The notes: generated by a model not told the origin, from the sequence alone. Shown: positions 48,304-58,165, counted from the first letter of the stretch. The stretch: 64,000 nucleotides of DNA from Cupriavidus sp. BIS7 (GCF_000292345.1 NZ_ALOU01000091.1:1-64000); one strand, 5' to 3'. Program-made: numbers and translations.

Positions 48304-51300
48304 ATGGCGGACCATGAGTTGGTGCGGCCGAGCCGAGACGGGGATCAGTTCCACTACCACTGGGCGGCACGCCACTGCTTAGCACTTTTGCCGGGTTCCG
48401 GCGACCTTGTCGCCGTCTCAATCGAAGGGGCATCAGCGTCGGAAGGCGCGGCCTCAGTGGAGGATGGTGACGAACTGATCGATGTTGGCCTCTATTACGG
48501 CAGTGAAGCGTTCGAAGATGCTCGCTGCATCCACTACATTCAACTCAAGCACTCGACCCGGCACGCCCATAAGCCGTGGACGGCAAGTGGCCTCAAGAAG
48601 ACCCTGCGAGGATTCGCCGAGCGCTTCTCTAGCTTTCTCCAGCAGTTCCCGGTCTCGACGCTCAAGGAAAAAATCCGGTTCAGGTTCACCACCAACCGCC
48701 CGATCGAGCAGAAGGTTCAAGAGGCCCTCGAAGATTTGGGAGGTGCTCGCACGCCACGCCATCCTTCCATCGCGGATGCACTGGTTGACTACACCGGGCT
48801 GACCGCCGCCCAGGCGGTGGACTTCTTCAAAATATTCTCCGCAGACGGCGGCGAACCAGACCTTTGGGCTCAGCGAAACCTGCTTGCCCAGGACATTAGC
48901 ATCTACTTGGCTGAAGCAGACTTTGACTCCCCCGTGCAACTAAAGGAACTGGTTGCACGCAAGGCGACGTCGGAGTTCGCAACTGATCCTGCTATTCGGC
49001 AGCACGACGTGCTGCGAGTACTGAAGGTTACCGAGACAGATCTCCTCCCAGCGCCTTGCCTTATCGATGTGCCCGCTGACGCTCTGCCACGGGACCAGGA
49101 AACTGAAATTCGCGAGGTGCTCCTTGGTGCAACGCATCCGCTTATCCTTCATGCCGACGGCGGAGTAGGCAAGTCGGTCCTCGCTTCGCGCTTGGCAGCA
49201 TCCATGCCGAGTGGTTCCGTCTCCGTGCTCTACGACTGTTTTGGGGATGGCCTCTATCGGAACGCGCTGAACTTCAGGCACCGGCATCGTGACGCGCTCG
49301 TACAGATCGCCAATGAGCTTGCTGCACAGGGTTTGTGCCACCCGCTGATTCCCTCCGCAAATGCAGACGCCAAACACTTCATGCGCGCATTTGTTGGCAG
49401 GCTCAGACAATCCATCGGACTGCTGCGTGCCGCAACTCCCCTGGCAAGCCTATGCCTGATCATCGATGCAGCGGACAATGCCGACATGGCAGCCGAAGAG
49501 CAAGGTGAGATTGCATTCGTCCGGGATCTGATCCGGATGCCGCTCCCTGACGGGGTCAGGTTAGCCTTCACATGCAGGACGCACCGTCGTGACCGCCTTG
49601 GCGCCCCTCCTGATGCCCATCAGATCGAGGTCCGTTCCTTCAGTCTGCCAGAAACGACGGGCCACCTGCGGCGTGTCTACCCCCAGGCGACTGCCTCGAA
49701 TGCCGCCGAGTTCGCGTTCCTCAGCAGTTCGAATCCGCGTGTCCAAGCATTGGCCCTCAGCCGCAAGCTGCCTATCGAAGACATGCTTAGGGAGCTTGGA
49801 CCCACGCCATCGACCGTCGAAAGCGCCATCGGCGAACTGTTGCAGCGAGCTGTCGATAAGCTCAAGGATCAGGTTGGCAACGCCGAAGCTGCGCAAATCG
49901 ATCTCATCTGCCAAGGACTGGCGGTGCTTCGGCCCTTGGTACCGATTTCCGTCCTGGCTCAGATATCTAACACACCCGAAAGCGCTGTTCGTAGCTTTGC
50001 GTTCGACCTCGGGCGGCCACTCCTTGTCAAAGGAGGCAGCCTTCACTTCCTCGATGAACCGGCCGAGACATGGTTTCGCGAGAGGTTCAGACCGGACGCC
50101 GGCAACTTGGCTTCGTTCGTAGCGCGATTGAGACCACTGGCAAATCGCAGCTCCTATGTCGCATCGACCTTGCCCCAGTTGCTTCTTTCAGCCGGCCTCA
50201 TGGATGAACTGGTCGAGCTAGCGCTATCAGAAGAAGACTTGCCAACGACGAATCCGCTGGAGCGGCGAGACGTAGAACTCCAACGGCTGACCTTTGCGCT
50301 CAAAGCGTGTCTGCAGCAACGTCGATACGTCGCTGCTGCAAAGCTGGCATTGAAGGCTGCTGGCGAGGCGGCCGGAGAGGCTCGTCAAACGAAGCTAATT
50401 CAATACAACACCGATATCGCCGCAACCCTTCTTGCTCCTGATCGGATCGACGAACTGGTGTCGAGACGCACATTCTGCACGAGTTGGATGGGATCGCACC
50501 ATGCGTACGATGCCGGTCTGCTTTCGGGACGCAGCGAGTTTTTGTCTGAAGCCCGCAGTCGGCTGCGTATGGCGATGGATTGGCTGCGTGCCTGGTTACG
50601 GCGCTCCGAAAAGGAGCGAGAGGATGAGCGCCTCGACGACGACGATCTAGCCGAGCTCGCGATGGTTCATCTGCGTGTACTGGGGCCCAAGGAAGCCGCA
50701 AAATTCCTGATGGGCTGGAGGCCGCGTCGCGTAGTCTTCAGGACGAGCAAGCGGCTCGCTCGGCGTCTCATGGACCTTGGCCAGTTCGAGCAACTCGATT
50801 TGTTGGCACAGCACGGCGCCAACGACATCTGCTTTTTGCTTGGACTAGTAGCAGAGGCTTTCCGCGTTGGCCATTGCATTCCGCCTGTGCCGTTGGCGCG
50901 TCTCATGCGCGCCTTGGCCGACAAGCGAATCCGCCTACCGGACTCCATGCAGTGGGACGACGACCGCTGGGACGCGCTAGATGCAGTAACAGCTGCTGTT
51001 TCGACGTCACTACGAATTCTTCCGCGTGAAGACACCTGGGCAGAGATTCTGCAACGCCATCTGCCAGATAAGCCTCCACCAGACCTCTCAGATCGGTTCG
51101 GTTCGGACCGCGCACCGTTGCTAAGAGCATACACGCTGGAGGCGGCATTGCGGGGCGAGCTGCTCTCCGAACTCGCAATCGCGCCGCCCGAAGTTCGCAA
51201 GGAGCTGGAGGCTGGAAGCACGCACGGCTGGAGCACCGGCACTGTTGCATTTAAGCGGGCTACGGGTGGCATCCTGCCTTGGTTCGCGCTGAGCGCCGAG

Positions 51301-54300
51301 ATCGCGTGTGGACGAACGCCCCCCGATTTGGACAAAGCCATTGAAGAAGCGTTGAAGGTGACAAACAGCGCTGCGTCGCAGGACTACCAAAACCTGTTCA
51401 ATCTTGAGCAAGTTGCGGCGGTTGAGTGGACTCGTGTATTGCGAGATACTTCAGCGATTTCCGAGACGTACCTAGGCACGCTTCGCGCCTGGATCGGCAG
51501 CAAAGAGAACGTTCTCTGGCCTGACACCCTGACGTCGATGTGCCGGATTGCTGCTCGGAGGAAGGAGCTCTCAGGTTTCGCGCTGGAACTCGCTGTGGCC
51601 GCCTTCGAGTTGCTGGAGGCGTCACGGGAGAACGCTGAAGTAAGGACCGATGCCTATCAGCGCTTGGCTCGCGCCGTGCTGCCCGCTAGTAGTCTCGAGG
51701 CCGCGGCCTACTTTAATCGAGCGGTCGAAATCTCTAGCCGAATTGGCGACGAGAATCTGGATCGTTGGTCCGCGCTGCTACATCTCGCTCACGCTAGTGC
51801 TCATAAAGATTGTCAGCGCCCACGCTCTGCGTACCGTCTAGCCAGGGTCGCAGAGTTGACGTATGAGTACGTTGCACGTGACAAACACTTCGATTGGCAC
51901 GGAACGGTCGATGCGCTTCTCGGTCTTTGCACTCCCTCGGCTCTGGCTGTTCTCAGCCGATGGCGGGACAGGGGGTTCGGGTCCGCAGGACGGCTTCTTA
52001 GAATGGCCGTATACAGCCTTGTTCAATCCGGCCGGCTTCCGGCGGTTGCGCCTGTCGCGTTAGCGGGCCTGGATGCGGGCTGGGATCGTCTCGATGACAT
52101 CAGGCGTGCTATCGACGCGGAAACAGATTCCAATCGGCAAAGACTGATACTTCTGGCTGGCTACCGCCACCTGCGCGTCAATCCACAAGAGGAGACGACC
52201 TGGGCAGGCCTTGCCGAACTGGGTCGCCACCATGCCATCGAGTTGCCGGACGTCGATAGACTGCTTGTCGCGACGCGAGCCGCGAGTGCCACAGAGGCTC
52301 CACAGTCTGACGCTCCGGACTTGCGCAATACCCCGCGTGAACGAAGAGATCCTGATTGGAACCAGCTTTTCGGCGACGTCGATCTTGCCAATCCGGAAGC
52401 ACTACGACGGGCGTATGCCGATCTCAGGACCTTCGATCCACCGTATCAGTTGAGAGAGTTCTACAAACAAGGCTTACAGCGTTGCGGCCTAGGCAAGATG
52501 GCGGAGTTCGTCCTCGCCGTCGCAACTTGGCCCGACTTTGGTATTTTCGAGCTGAGAGATCTCTTCGATGCCGCTCCAGAATCGGGTCTCAAGTTGCTTT
52601 CGCTTCGCAATGCTTTCCGCGAGGCAACCCTGACCGCCTGTCAAAACAACCCAGAATATGCGCGGCGTTGGGGCTGGGGAGCTGTCTTCCCCTTCAAGCG
52701 TCTCCTTGCCGAAAGTATTGTGACCGACGAGGACGTCGTCGCTGCCATTCTGCGGGGGTTTACTGCACGGGTCGACACACTCGACGCAGGGGGGGTCTTC
52801 CTGCTGCTGGATCCCTTAGCCTCTTGCCTTGCACCCAATGAGGCTGACGAAGTGCTGAACTTCGGGCTGGACCTCCTGGAGGACGTCTTGCGGCCCGAGG
52901 ATGGCGATGGACCTTGGCATGATGGGCTAATGCCTCCAATAACTTGCGAAGAAGGGTTGGCCGGCTACCTGTGGGTCAGCCTTGGATCGCCTACTGCAGC
53001 TGAGCGCTGGGAGGCCGCGCATGTCGTCAAAACATGCGTAGAACTCGAATGGACGAACTTACTGTCGGCGCTCGCGACGCGTGCGTCCTTGGGCTCCGCC
53101 GCGCCGTTCGCTGACCAGGGGTTGGTGTTCTATGAGTGGCACGCTCGTCAGTGGTTGCTCATCGGCCTCGCGCGAGGCGCGCTCGACCACCCCAATGCCG
53201 TCAAGCCGTTTGCCGCGTTCCTAAAGGCATCTGCCTGTGAAGAGCACGTCCTACTTCGCCAATTTGCTAGCGAGACTTTGAAGGTCTTGCATGAATCTGG
53301 TGCCGTACCGGCAGAAAACGTGGCCAGCCTTGACGCAGTCAACGCGAGCCGCCTTCCGCTGGACGTGTATCCAGGATGGCGCGAAGAGTCGTCCGACGAC
53401 AACGTGCTAGGCGAACTCGAGCCCTCTGACGACGAAAAGTACTACTTCGGTATAGACATCGGCCCATATTGGTTCGCGCCATTGGGGCGAGCCTTTGGAA
53501 TCAATGAGGCCTCCGTAGAACAACACGCGCGAAAAGTCTTGCGCACGCGAATGGGGCGGAGCTTCGGGAAGGCAGGTGACGATGCCCGCCACAAGCGAAG
53601 AATCTTCCATGGCCAAGACACAAACCACTCTCACGGCACCATGCCGCGCGTTGACGATCTGTGCGTGTACCAGTCATACCACGCGATGATGATAGTGGCC
53701 GCGAGACTGCTGAAAACCCGCTCGGTTGGTAAGAGCGACGACGACTCCAGGAATGACTTCGAACAATGGCTCGATAGGCAGCTGTTAACCCGGAACGACG
53801 GGCGCTGGCTCGCAGACCGGCGTGATCCACAATTGATCGAAGCACCGCCCAAGCCTCAGGGGTATGGCGACAAGGCATGGTGCTGGAGCGTGACAGCCGA
53901 GTACCTAGACCGACAGTTGCTGACCGATGACGGCTTGCAGGTCGTTTGGGGTTACTGGAGCAGTGGTCATGGAGACGACGAAGAAACCGTCTCCATCCGC
54001 AGTGCCCTCGTCAAAAGAAGTGTTGCCAGCGCGCTACTTGCTGCGCTTCAAACCGGGCAGCGGCTCGACAACATGTCGGTTCCATCCTCAGATGATCACG
54101 AGATCGCTACGACAGACACTTTCCGGCTTACTGGATGGTTGTTGAGCGAGAATGAATCCGCTGCGCTGGATGAGTATGATCCGTGGGCAGACAGGCTCGA
54201 CTACCCTGGGCCAAGGCCAGATCCGTCTATCGTCGAGAGGCTCTGTCTAAACGGGGATGCCGGTGGCCGACTCTGGGCCTCAGCGTCTGGAGCTATTCTC

Positions 54301-54567
54301 CGCAGTGAATCGTGGACTCGAGTCGTTGGCCTAGGACGAGAGGAGGAAAACGTCCCCGGGAACCGACTGAGCTGCGACCACGGCTTCTTGCTGGAGCTGT
54401 TAAAGGCGCACCCTCACGACTGTTTAGTGCTTAGCGTATCCGTGCGCCGCAAACCGCCCCGCAGCAGTTCGGACAAGAACGAGTTCGAGCCGTATCCGTG
54501 GCCTTATGTCCGTTACTACTTGCTAGGTGATGATGGAATCGCTCGATCGCTCCAAAGCCGTGATTGA
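48304..54567 (+). CDS. Avs-like STAND NTPase with N-terminal PD-(D/E)XK nuclease domain
   Basis: A ~2087-residue protein. The N-terminus (residues ~10-200) begins RDGDQFHYHWAARHCL and has D60 followed by Q80-L-K82, the PD-(D/E)XK pattern of Cap4/DUF4297-type effector nucleases. The STAND-type P-loop NTPase follows: Walker A GGVGKS (286-291) and Walker B LCLIIDAADNAD (383-394), with a winged-helix-like region to ~600. Residues ~600-1650 are long helical, repeat-like sequence, and the last ~400 form a separate aromatic-rich domain. Nuclease-STAND-helical-repeat order is that of antiviral STAND (Avs) proteins, which sense phage proteins and then cut DNA. ATG 48304 or GTG 48292 may be the start. 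No assignment to a named Avs type is possible from reading alone. Confidence 0.75.
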   Translation: MADHELVRPSRDGDQFHYHWAARHCLALLPGSGDLVAVSIEGASASEGAASVEDGDELIDVGLYYGSEAFEDARCIHYIQLKHSTRHAHKPWTASGLKKTLRGFAERFSSFLQQFPVSTLKEKIRFRFTTNRPIEQKVQEALEDLGGARTPRHPSIADALVDYTGLTAAQAVDFFKIFSADGGEPDLWAQRNLLAQDISIYLAEADFDSPVQLKELVARKATSEFATDPAIRQHDVLRVLKVTETDLLPAPCLIDVPADALPRDQETEIREVLLGATHPLILHADGGVGKSVLASRLAASMPSGSVSVLYDCFGDGLYRNALNFRHRHRDALVQIANELAAQGLCHPLIPSANADAKHFMRAFVGRLRQSIGLLRAATPLASLCLIIDAADNADMAAEEQGEIAFVRDLIRMPLPDGVRLAFTCRTHRRDRLGAPPDAHQIEVRSFSLPETTGHLRRVYPQATASNAAEFAFLSSSNPRVQALALSRKLPIEDMLRELGPTPSTVESAIGELLQRAVDKLKDQVGNAEAAQIDLICQGLAVLRPLVPISVLAQISNTPESAVRSFAFDLGRPLLVKGGSLHFLDEPAETWFRERFRPDAGNLASFVARLRPLANRSSYVASTLPQLLLSAGLMDELVELALSEEDLPTTNPLERRDVELQRLTFALKACLQQRRYVAAAKLALKAAGEAAGEARQTKLIQYNTDIAATLLAPDRIDELVSRRTFCTSWMGSHHAYDAGLLSGRSEFLSEARSRLRMAMDWLRAWLRRSEKEREDERLDDDDLAELAMVHLRVLGPKEAAKFLMGWRPRRVVFRTSKRLARRLMDLGQFEQLDLLAQHGANDICFLLGLVAEAFRVGHCIPPVPLARLMRALADKRIRLPDSMQWDDDRWDALDAVTAAVSTSLRILPREDTWAEILQRHLPDKPPPDLSDRFGSDRAPLLRAYTLEAALRGELLSELAIAPPEVRKELEAGSTHGWSTGTVAFKRATGGILPWFALSAEIACGRTPPDLDKAIEEALKVTNSAASQDYQNLFNLEQVAAVEWTRVLRDTSAISETYLGTLRAWIGSKENVLWPDTLTSMCRIAARRKELSGFALELAVAAFELLEASRENAEVRTDAYQRLARAVLPASSLEAAAYFNRAVEISSRIGDENLDRWSALLHLAHASAHKDCQRPRSAYRLARVAELTYEYVARDKHFDWHGTVDALLGLCTPSALAVLSRWRDRGFGSAGRLLRMAVYSLVQSGRLPAVAPVALAGLDAGWDRLDDIRRAIDAETDSNRQRLILLAGYRHLRVNPQEETTWAGLAELGRHHAIELPDVDRLLVATRAASATEAPQSDAPDLRNTPRERRDPDWNQLFGDVDLANPEALRRAYADLRTFDPPYQLREFYKQGLQRCGLGKMAEFVLAVATWPDFGIFELRDLFDAAPESGLKLLSLRNAFREATLTACQNNPEYARRWGWGAVFPFKRLLAESIVTDEDVVAAILRGFTARVDTLDAGGVFLLLDPLASCLAPNEADEVLNFGLDLLEDVLRPEDGDGPWHDGLMPPITCEEGLAGYLWVSLGSPTAAERWEAAHVVKTCVELEWTNLLSALATRASLGSAAPFADQGLVFYEWHARQWLLIGLARGALDHPNAVKPFAAFLKASACEEHVLLRQFASETLKVLHESGAVPAENVASLDAVNASRLPLDVYPGWREESSDDNVLGELEPSDDEKYYFGIDIGPYWFAPLGRAFGINEASVEQHARKVLRTRMGRSFGKAGDDARHKRRIFHGQDTNHSHGTMPRVDDLCVYQSYHAMMIVAARLLKTRSVGKSDDDSRNDFEQWLDRQLLTRNDGRWLADRRDPQLIEAPPKPQGYGDKAWCWSVTAEYLDRQLLTDDGLQVVWGYWSSGHGDDEETVSIRSALVKRSVASALLAALQTGQRLDNMSVPSSDDHEIATTDTFRLTGWLLSENESAALDEYDPWADRLDYPGPRPDPSIVERLCLNGDAGGRLWASASGAILRSESWTRVVGLGREEENVPGNRLSCDHGFLLELLKAHPHDCLVLSVSVRRKPPRSSSDKNEFEPYPWPYVRYYLLGDDGIARSLQSRD

Positions 54568-55225
54568 CCTCGGAAAGCGGCTTGTCGCCGAGCTCAAGCT
54601 CGGAGATGACCTGCTGGCTCGGTGGATGGCGCATGTCATTGCCGAGCGGATAGACGCTGCCGAGCGTGCCTCGCCCGAGGCTCGAGCTTCTGCACAGGAC
54701 GCCTGTAAGGAGGCCATATTCAGCTTGTGGGACCACCGAAATAGTCTGCCACCACACTTGCGGCCGTTTAGGGAGCTCGATCCCCTTCTTCGAACGCTTG
54801 CTTCGCTCGACGTGGACAGCGAGACCCTCTTTCGTTACTTCCCTCGCCCCCCGAGCGACGAGGATCTCGAAGCTGCTCAGGCGGAGCAAAAGCGGTTCCT
54901 CAATACTGCGGTGAACCTGGACTACTCGGCGCGTGCCCTGATTCAGTTTCTGCTCAGTGCCGCAGCCCAGCAAGCTGCGGACAAGGCCATGCCGTGGCTC
55001 GATGCTGCCATCGAGGCCGGGACAGACGCTATGTTAGAAGTTCGCATTGTCGAGTTCGTAGCGGGCGGCGCACAAGGTCCCGGCGCCGAGGAGGTCGCTC
55101 GGAAGGCACTGCAAGACAAGATTGAAAAGCTGGAGGCATTTTCACAACTGGCAACCTCTGTCGCCGCAGAGCTTAGGGGGCAGCTTGAGCCGCCCACTGG
55201 GGGCAAAGGCTGCCACCTCACTTGA
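54527..55225 (+). CDS. small partner protein of the STAND nuclease, unknown family
   Basis: A protein of ~232 residues (start GTG 54527, or ATG 54530/54533), overlapping the end of the STAND gene by about 40 bp, which implies coupled translation. Sequence is mainly helical and hydrophilic: AVIDLGKRLVAELKLGDDLL, SLWDHRNSLPPHLRPFRELDPLLRTL, then RALIQFLLSAAAQQA. No membrane helix or catalytic motif is seen. It could be a regulator, chaperone or second effector of the upstream protein. No family recognised. Confidence 0.65.
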   Translation: MMMESLDRSKAVIDLGKRLVAELKLGDDLLARWMAHVIAERIDAAERASPEARASAQDACKEAIFSLWDHRNSLPPHLRPFRELDPLLRTLASLDVDSETLFRYFPRPPSDEDLEAAQAEQKRFLNTAVNLDYSARALIQFLLSAAAQQAADKAMPWLDAAIEAGTDAMLEVRIVEFVAGGAQGPGAEEVARKALQDKIEKLEAFSQLATSVAAELRGQLEPPTGGKGCHLT

Positions 55226-55232
55226 CCTTTAG

Positions 55233-55411
55233 CGGCACGATGGGGGCGACGAGTTCGCGGTGATTCTGCTCAGCAGCGATCAAGATACCGCTCTGGTCAT
55301 AGCGGAAGATCTAGTGACTGCCCTGTCGCAGCCGCTGCAAATCAAGCGAGGCAAGCCAATGGCTTTCCTCACCGACGGCACTGGCCGCCGCCGGTTTAGC
55401 GCCACTACCTG
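55233..55411 (+). pseudogene. remnant of a GGDEF (diguanylate cyclase) domain
   Basis: A TAG at 55230-55232 opens a short frame reading RHDGGDEFAVILLSSDQDTA, then LVIAEDLVTALSQPLQIK and a stop at 55409-55411. This is the active-site half of a GGDEF domain with no start codon and without the N-terminal half or the C-terminal end, so it is a broken gene piece. It is distinct from the intact GGEEF gene downstream. Confidence 0.75.
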
Positions 55412-55486
55412 ATTGAACACGCGGTTCGCCAGCCCCCCACCCCCCTGGGCCCAGCCGTAGTTGCGCTCCCTCTTCTGAAACGAACG

Positions 55487-55511
55487 ATGCCGCGACTTAG
55501 TGGCGCGGCAT
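55487..55511 (+). terminator. hairpin in the gap before the GGDEF gene
   Basis: ATGCCGCG / CGCGGCAT stem followed by TTTATC. Possibly the terminator of the island genes. Confidence 0.4.
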
Positions 55512-55679
55512 TTATCGCAACCACGCGGGTTGTCCAATACATCACACCCAGCGGGCATAATAGGTGCCTGCGCCTTGTCCCAAGCGCGAGCGTGCCAGCA
55601 GCGTCAAGACGGTGGGCTGGCCTTTATCTATTCGAATAACCGGGTCACTGAAGAATTCGGTACGAGGGGAGAAAAAATA

Positions 55680-56837
55680 GTGGATCAGAGTGAGAGCATC
55701 CTGCGGTTGGTAATGCTGATCCTTGCCGCCGTTTGCGGGGTAATGTGGGCCATTCTGAGCAGGGTATTTCGTGACGAAATCCGGCAGGGGAACTTGCTCT
55801 TCGTCGCCAACATCTCCACTGGTATCGGCGTGGCACTCACAGCGCAGCGGGCCGTCCACTCGAATTTCATTACGATTCAGATAGCAGATTGGCTGGTGGT
55901 GGGCGGTCTGACAGTATTCTGCCGGGGTGTCGCTACCTTCAGCCATACAGACCGGCCCTCGCCACCACTCTGGTTTCTGCCATTGCTGGTCGAAGTGGTA
56001 TCCACCGCTTTTCTGCCATCCGATGCCAGTTCCTACCCTGTCAGGTCACTGGTATTCAACGCGGCAACCGGCGTCCTTAGCTTCTTCGTCGGTGTGCAAT
56101 GCCTCAGAGGACTTGCGAAGCAGCGTAGTCGAGCACTGTTGGCGATTCCGTTCCTGTGCGTTGGGGTGCTGTTTTTCGTGCGACTGGCGCAGGTTCTTGC
56201 AGTTTGGCTTCAAGGCGGCGAACCCGTTGGCGACTTCCGCTTGAACTTTGTCCCGTACCTGTGGGGCTTCATGGTGTTTCTGCTGATCGCCAACATGTCG
56301 GCCATCGGCGTGGTTGCGGGCACCCTGGTAAGTCGTCTGAGAGGGCTGGCCGCCAACGATTACCTGACGGGCGGCTTGAACCGACGCGTCATCACGGAAA
56401 AGCTTGGGGGTCACCTCGTCAACTTTGAGCGGCATAACGTTCGCCTGTCATGCATCCTGTTTGACATCGACCACTTCAAGCACATTAACGACCGATATGG
56501 TCACGACGCAGGCGATGCCGCGCTGATGCACGTTGGTGCGCTGGTCAGGTCATGCATCCGAAAGACTGATGAATTTGGCCGGTATGGCGGGGAAGAATTC
56601 ATCATTCTGATGCCGAACACGACAATCGCGGCTGCGCAGCAGCTTGCGGAGCGAACGCGTCTGGCACTGGAAGGATCGCCACTGCGATATGGGGACCTCT
56701 GTATTCCGCTGACCGCAAGCTTCGGCGTTGCGGATGTGCTGACCGGGGAATCCCAGGAGAGTATTTTGCGCCGCGTTGACTTGCTAATGTACGAAGCCAA
56801 ACAGGCAGGACGGAACTGCGTCATGCTGCCGACCTGA
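55680..56837 (+). CDS. membrane-bound diguanylate cyclase (GGDEF)
   Basis: A 385-residue protein with six or seven N-terminal membrane helices (residues ~5-210), then a GGDEF domain (residues ~225-380): NDYLTGGLNRRV, FDIDHFKHINDRYGHDAGD, and active-site FGRYGGEEF. An R-K-T-D (RxxD) sequence lies just before the active site, so product feedback through an I-site is possible. It makes c-di-GMP from two GTP. The start is taken as GTG 55680 because GAGGGGAG lies upstream; the open frame to 55500 runs through a hairpin. Confidence 0.88.
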   Translation: MDQSESILRLVMLILAAVCGVMWAILSRVFRDEIRQGNLLFVANISTGIGVALTAQRAVHSNFITIQIADWLVVGGLTVFCRGVATFSHTDRPSPPLWFLPLLVEVVSTAFLPSDASSYPVRSLVFNAATGVLSFFVGVQCLRGLAKQRSRALLAIPFLCVGVLFFVRLAQVLAVWLQGGEPVGDFRLNFVPYLWGFMVFLLIANMSAIGVVAGTLVSRLRGLAANDYLTGGLNRRVITEKLGGHLVNFERHNVRLSCILFDIDHFKHINDRYGHDAGDAALMHVGALVRSCIRKTDEFGRYGGEEFIILMPNTTIAAAQQLAERTRLALEGSPLRYGDLCIPLTASFGVADVLTGESQESILRRVDLLMYEAKQAGRNCVMLPT

Positions 56838-57051
56838 TGCGCTGGTAGCCCATCGTCCGACGCACGCACTCCCTCACTACTGTTTCATCGTCTGGTCGCT
56901 CATGCCTCGCCGTGCTGCGTGCGATGCCGAACAGATGCCAGCCTTGCACACTGTCAAAAGGAAGCAGTGACCCAGATTGTTCAACGGTGCAGCCGCTGTA
57001 CGGCGCCCTTGGCGATTGCGGATACGAGTTGGCCCATATGCAGGGGGCGCT

Positions 57052-57195
57052 GTGAGTGACAATTTGAAATTTGGCCTGCTTGTGCTGGCCGGACTGGTCG
57101 GCGTGATCTACGTCGAGTCCAATGCCATGAACATGAGCATGATTGATACAGTGCGGCAACTAGGCGCCGATCTGCTGCACCGATTTTTCTACTAG
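57052..57195 (+). CDS. 47-residue membrane peptide
   Basis: GTG start behind AGGGGG. The product is VSDNLKFGLLVLAGLVGVIY followed by VESNAMNMSMIDTVRQLGAD and LLHRFFY. One hydrophobic helix near the N-terminus. No family recognised; coding status rests on the ribosome site and the clean hydrophobic segment. Confidence 0.45.
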   Translation: MSDNLKFGLLVLAGLVGVIYVESNAMNMSMIDTVRQLGADLLHRFFY

Positions 57196-57303
57196 TCATG
57201 CACTGGTGAATCGCTTCCTCCCAAGGGGCATGCGTTTTCCCCGATATATGATGCCGTGCTGGCTACGCTAGCATTGGTCGCACCATGTCAATCATGCCCG
57301 GCC

Positions 57304-58104
57304 ATGCCCAACTTCCGGCGAATGCTGTCGTGCCTGCTAATTTCCTTCAGTGCCGCCTGCACGCAGATGGTGCCAGCACCATCCGGCCCGCTCGCGTTTA
57401 ACAGCACAACGGTTGGACCCCCGGGAAGTCTTGCGCCTGCCGAGCTATACCGTCCCGCGGGCCCTGGCCCGTTCCCCGCCGTCATCTTGCTGCATGGCTG
57501 CGACGGAATCGGTGCGCACTACCGGACCTGGGCCCGCCGGCTTGCCGATTGGGGCTACGTGGCACTTCAAGTAGACAGCTTCGGCCCGCGCAACCTCAAG
57601 TCAGTATGCAATCGAGGTCGCGAGGTTCCACCCGAACTACGCGCGCAGGACGCGTTGGCTGCCGCAGATTACCTGCGCACGCTTCCAGACGTTCAACCGA
57701 ATCTCATCGGCGTCATCGGCTTCTCGCACGGAGGATGGACGGTACTCAAGAGTGTCCTCGCAGAGGATGCAGGCATCAAAGTCAACCGTCCGTTCGCCGC
57801 TGCCGTCGCGTTCTATCCTGGATGCGAAATACCTCGGTCAAACCTGTTGACTGACACACTGATTCTGATCGGAGACGCCGATGATTGGACGCCGGTCAAG
57901 CAATGTGATCGCTGGCGAAATGCCGTAACAAAGGACAACCATACGGTCGAGATGATCGTGTACCACGGTGCGGCGCATGGCTTTGACGCCGAACGCCCGG
58001 TTCATGCCTTTGCCGGGCACATGGTCGGGCGGGACCCCGCGGCCGCCGAGGATGCCATCATGCGGACGCAGGCCTTCTTTGAGCACCATCTGAAGGGGCA
58101 GTAG
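57304..58104 (+). CDS. dienelactone hydrolase-family lipoprotein
   Basis: Alpha/beta hydrolase of the dienelactone hydrolase family (266 aa). Nucleophile Ser in GFSHGG, acid Asp in GDADDWTP, base His in HGAAHGFD; the oxyanion segment is LLHGCDGIG. The N-terminus (MLSCLLISFSAAC) resembles a lipoprotein signal with the lipobox ending at Cys, so it is probably anchored in the envelope. The ATG at 57304 gives a standard signal; an upstream in-frame start at 57256 is less likely. Substrate unknown. Confidence 0.82.
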   Translation: MPNFRRMLSCLLISFSAACTQMVPAPSGPLAFNSTTVGPPGSLAPAELYRPAGPGPFPAVILLHGCDGIGAHYRTWARRLADWGYVALQVDSFGPRNLKSVCNRGREVPPELRAQDALAAADYLRTLPDVQPNLIGVIGFSHGGWTVLKSVLAEDAGIKVNRPFAAAVAFYPGCEIPRSNLLTDTLILIGDADDWTPVKQCDRWRNAVTKDNHTVEMIVYHGAAHGFDAERPVHAFAGHMVGRDPAAAEDAIMRTQAFFEHHLKGQ

Positions 58105-58165
58105 CCAGGAGCCCCATCCAGCCCTCCTACCATCCCGGCATGTAGCCCTTCTTCGCACGTCGTCC

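Larger units (their letters stand above)
47838..55411. mobile_element. candidate genomic island at tRNA-Ser
   Basis: Left edge: the duplicated tRNA-Ser 3' end. Content: a giant STAND nuclease gene, its small partner and a broken GGDEF fragment. Base composition is visibly less GC-rich and codon choice more varied (CTA, TTA, AGA, AAT) than in the flanking operons. No integrase or relaxase is seen, and the right edge is unmarked and set arbitrarily at the end of the GGDEF remnant. Confidence 0.5.

Noticed and set aside
48304..54567. type I or III restriction enzyme
   Set aside because: No helicase DEAD-box motifs and no methyltransferase or specificity gene. The P-loop region is of the STAND type with a GGVGKS/LIIDAAD pair.
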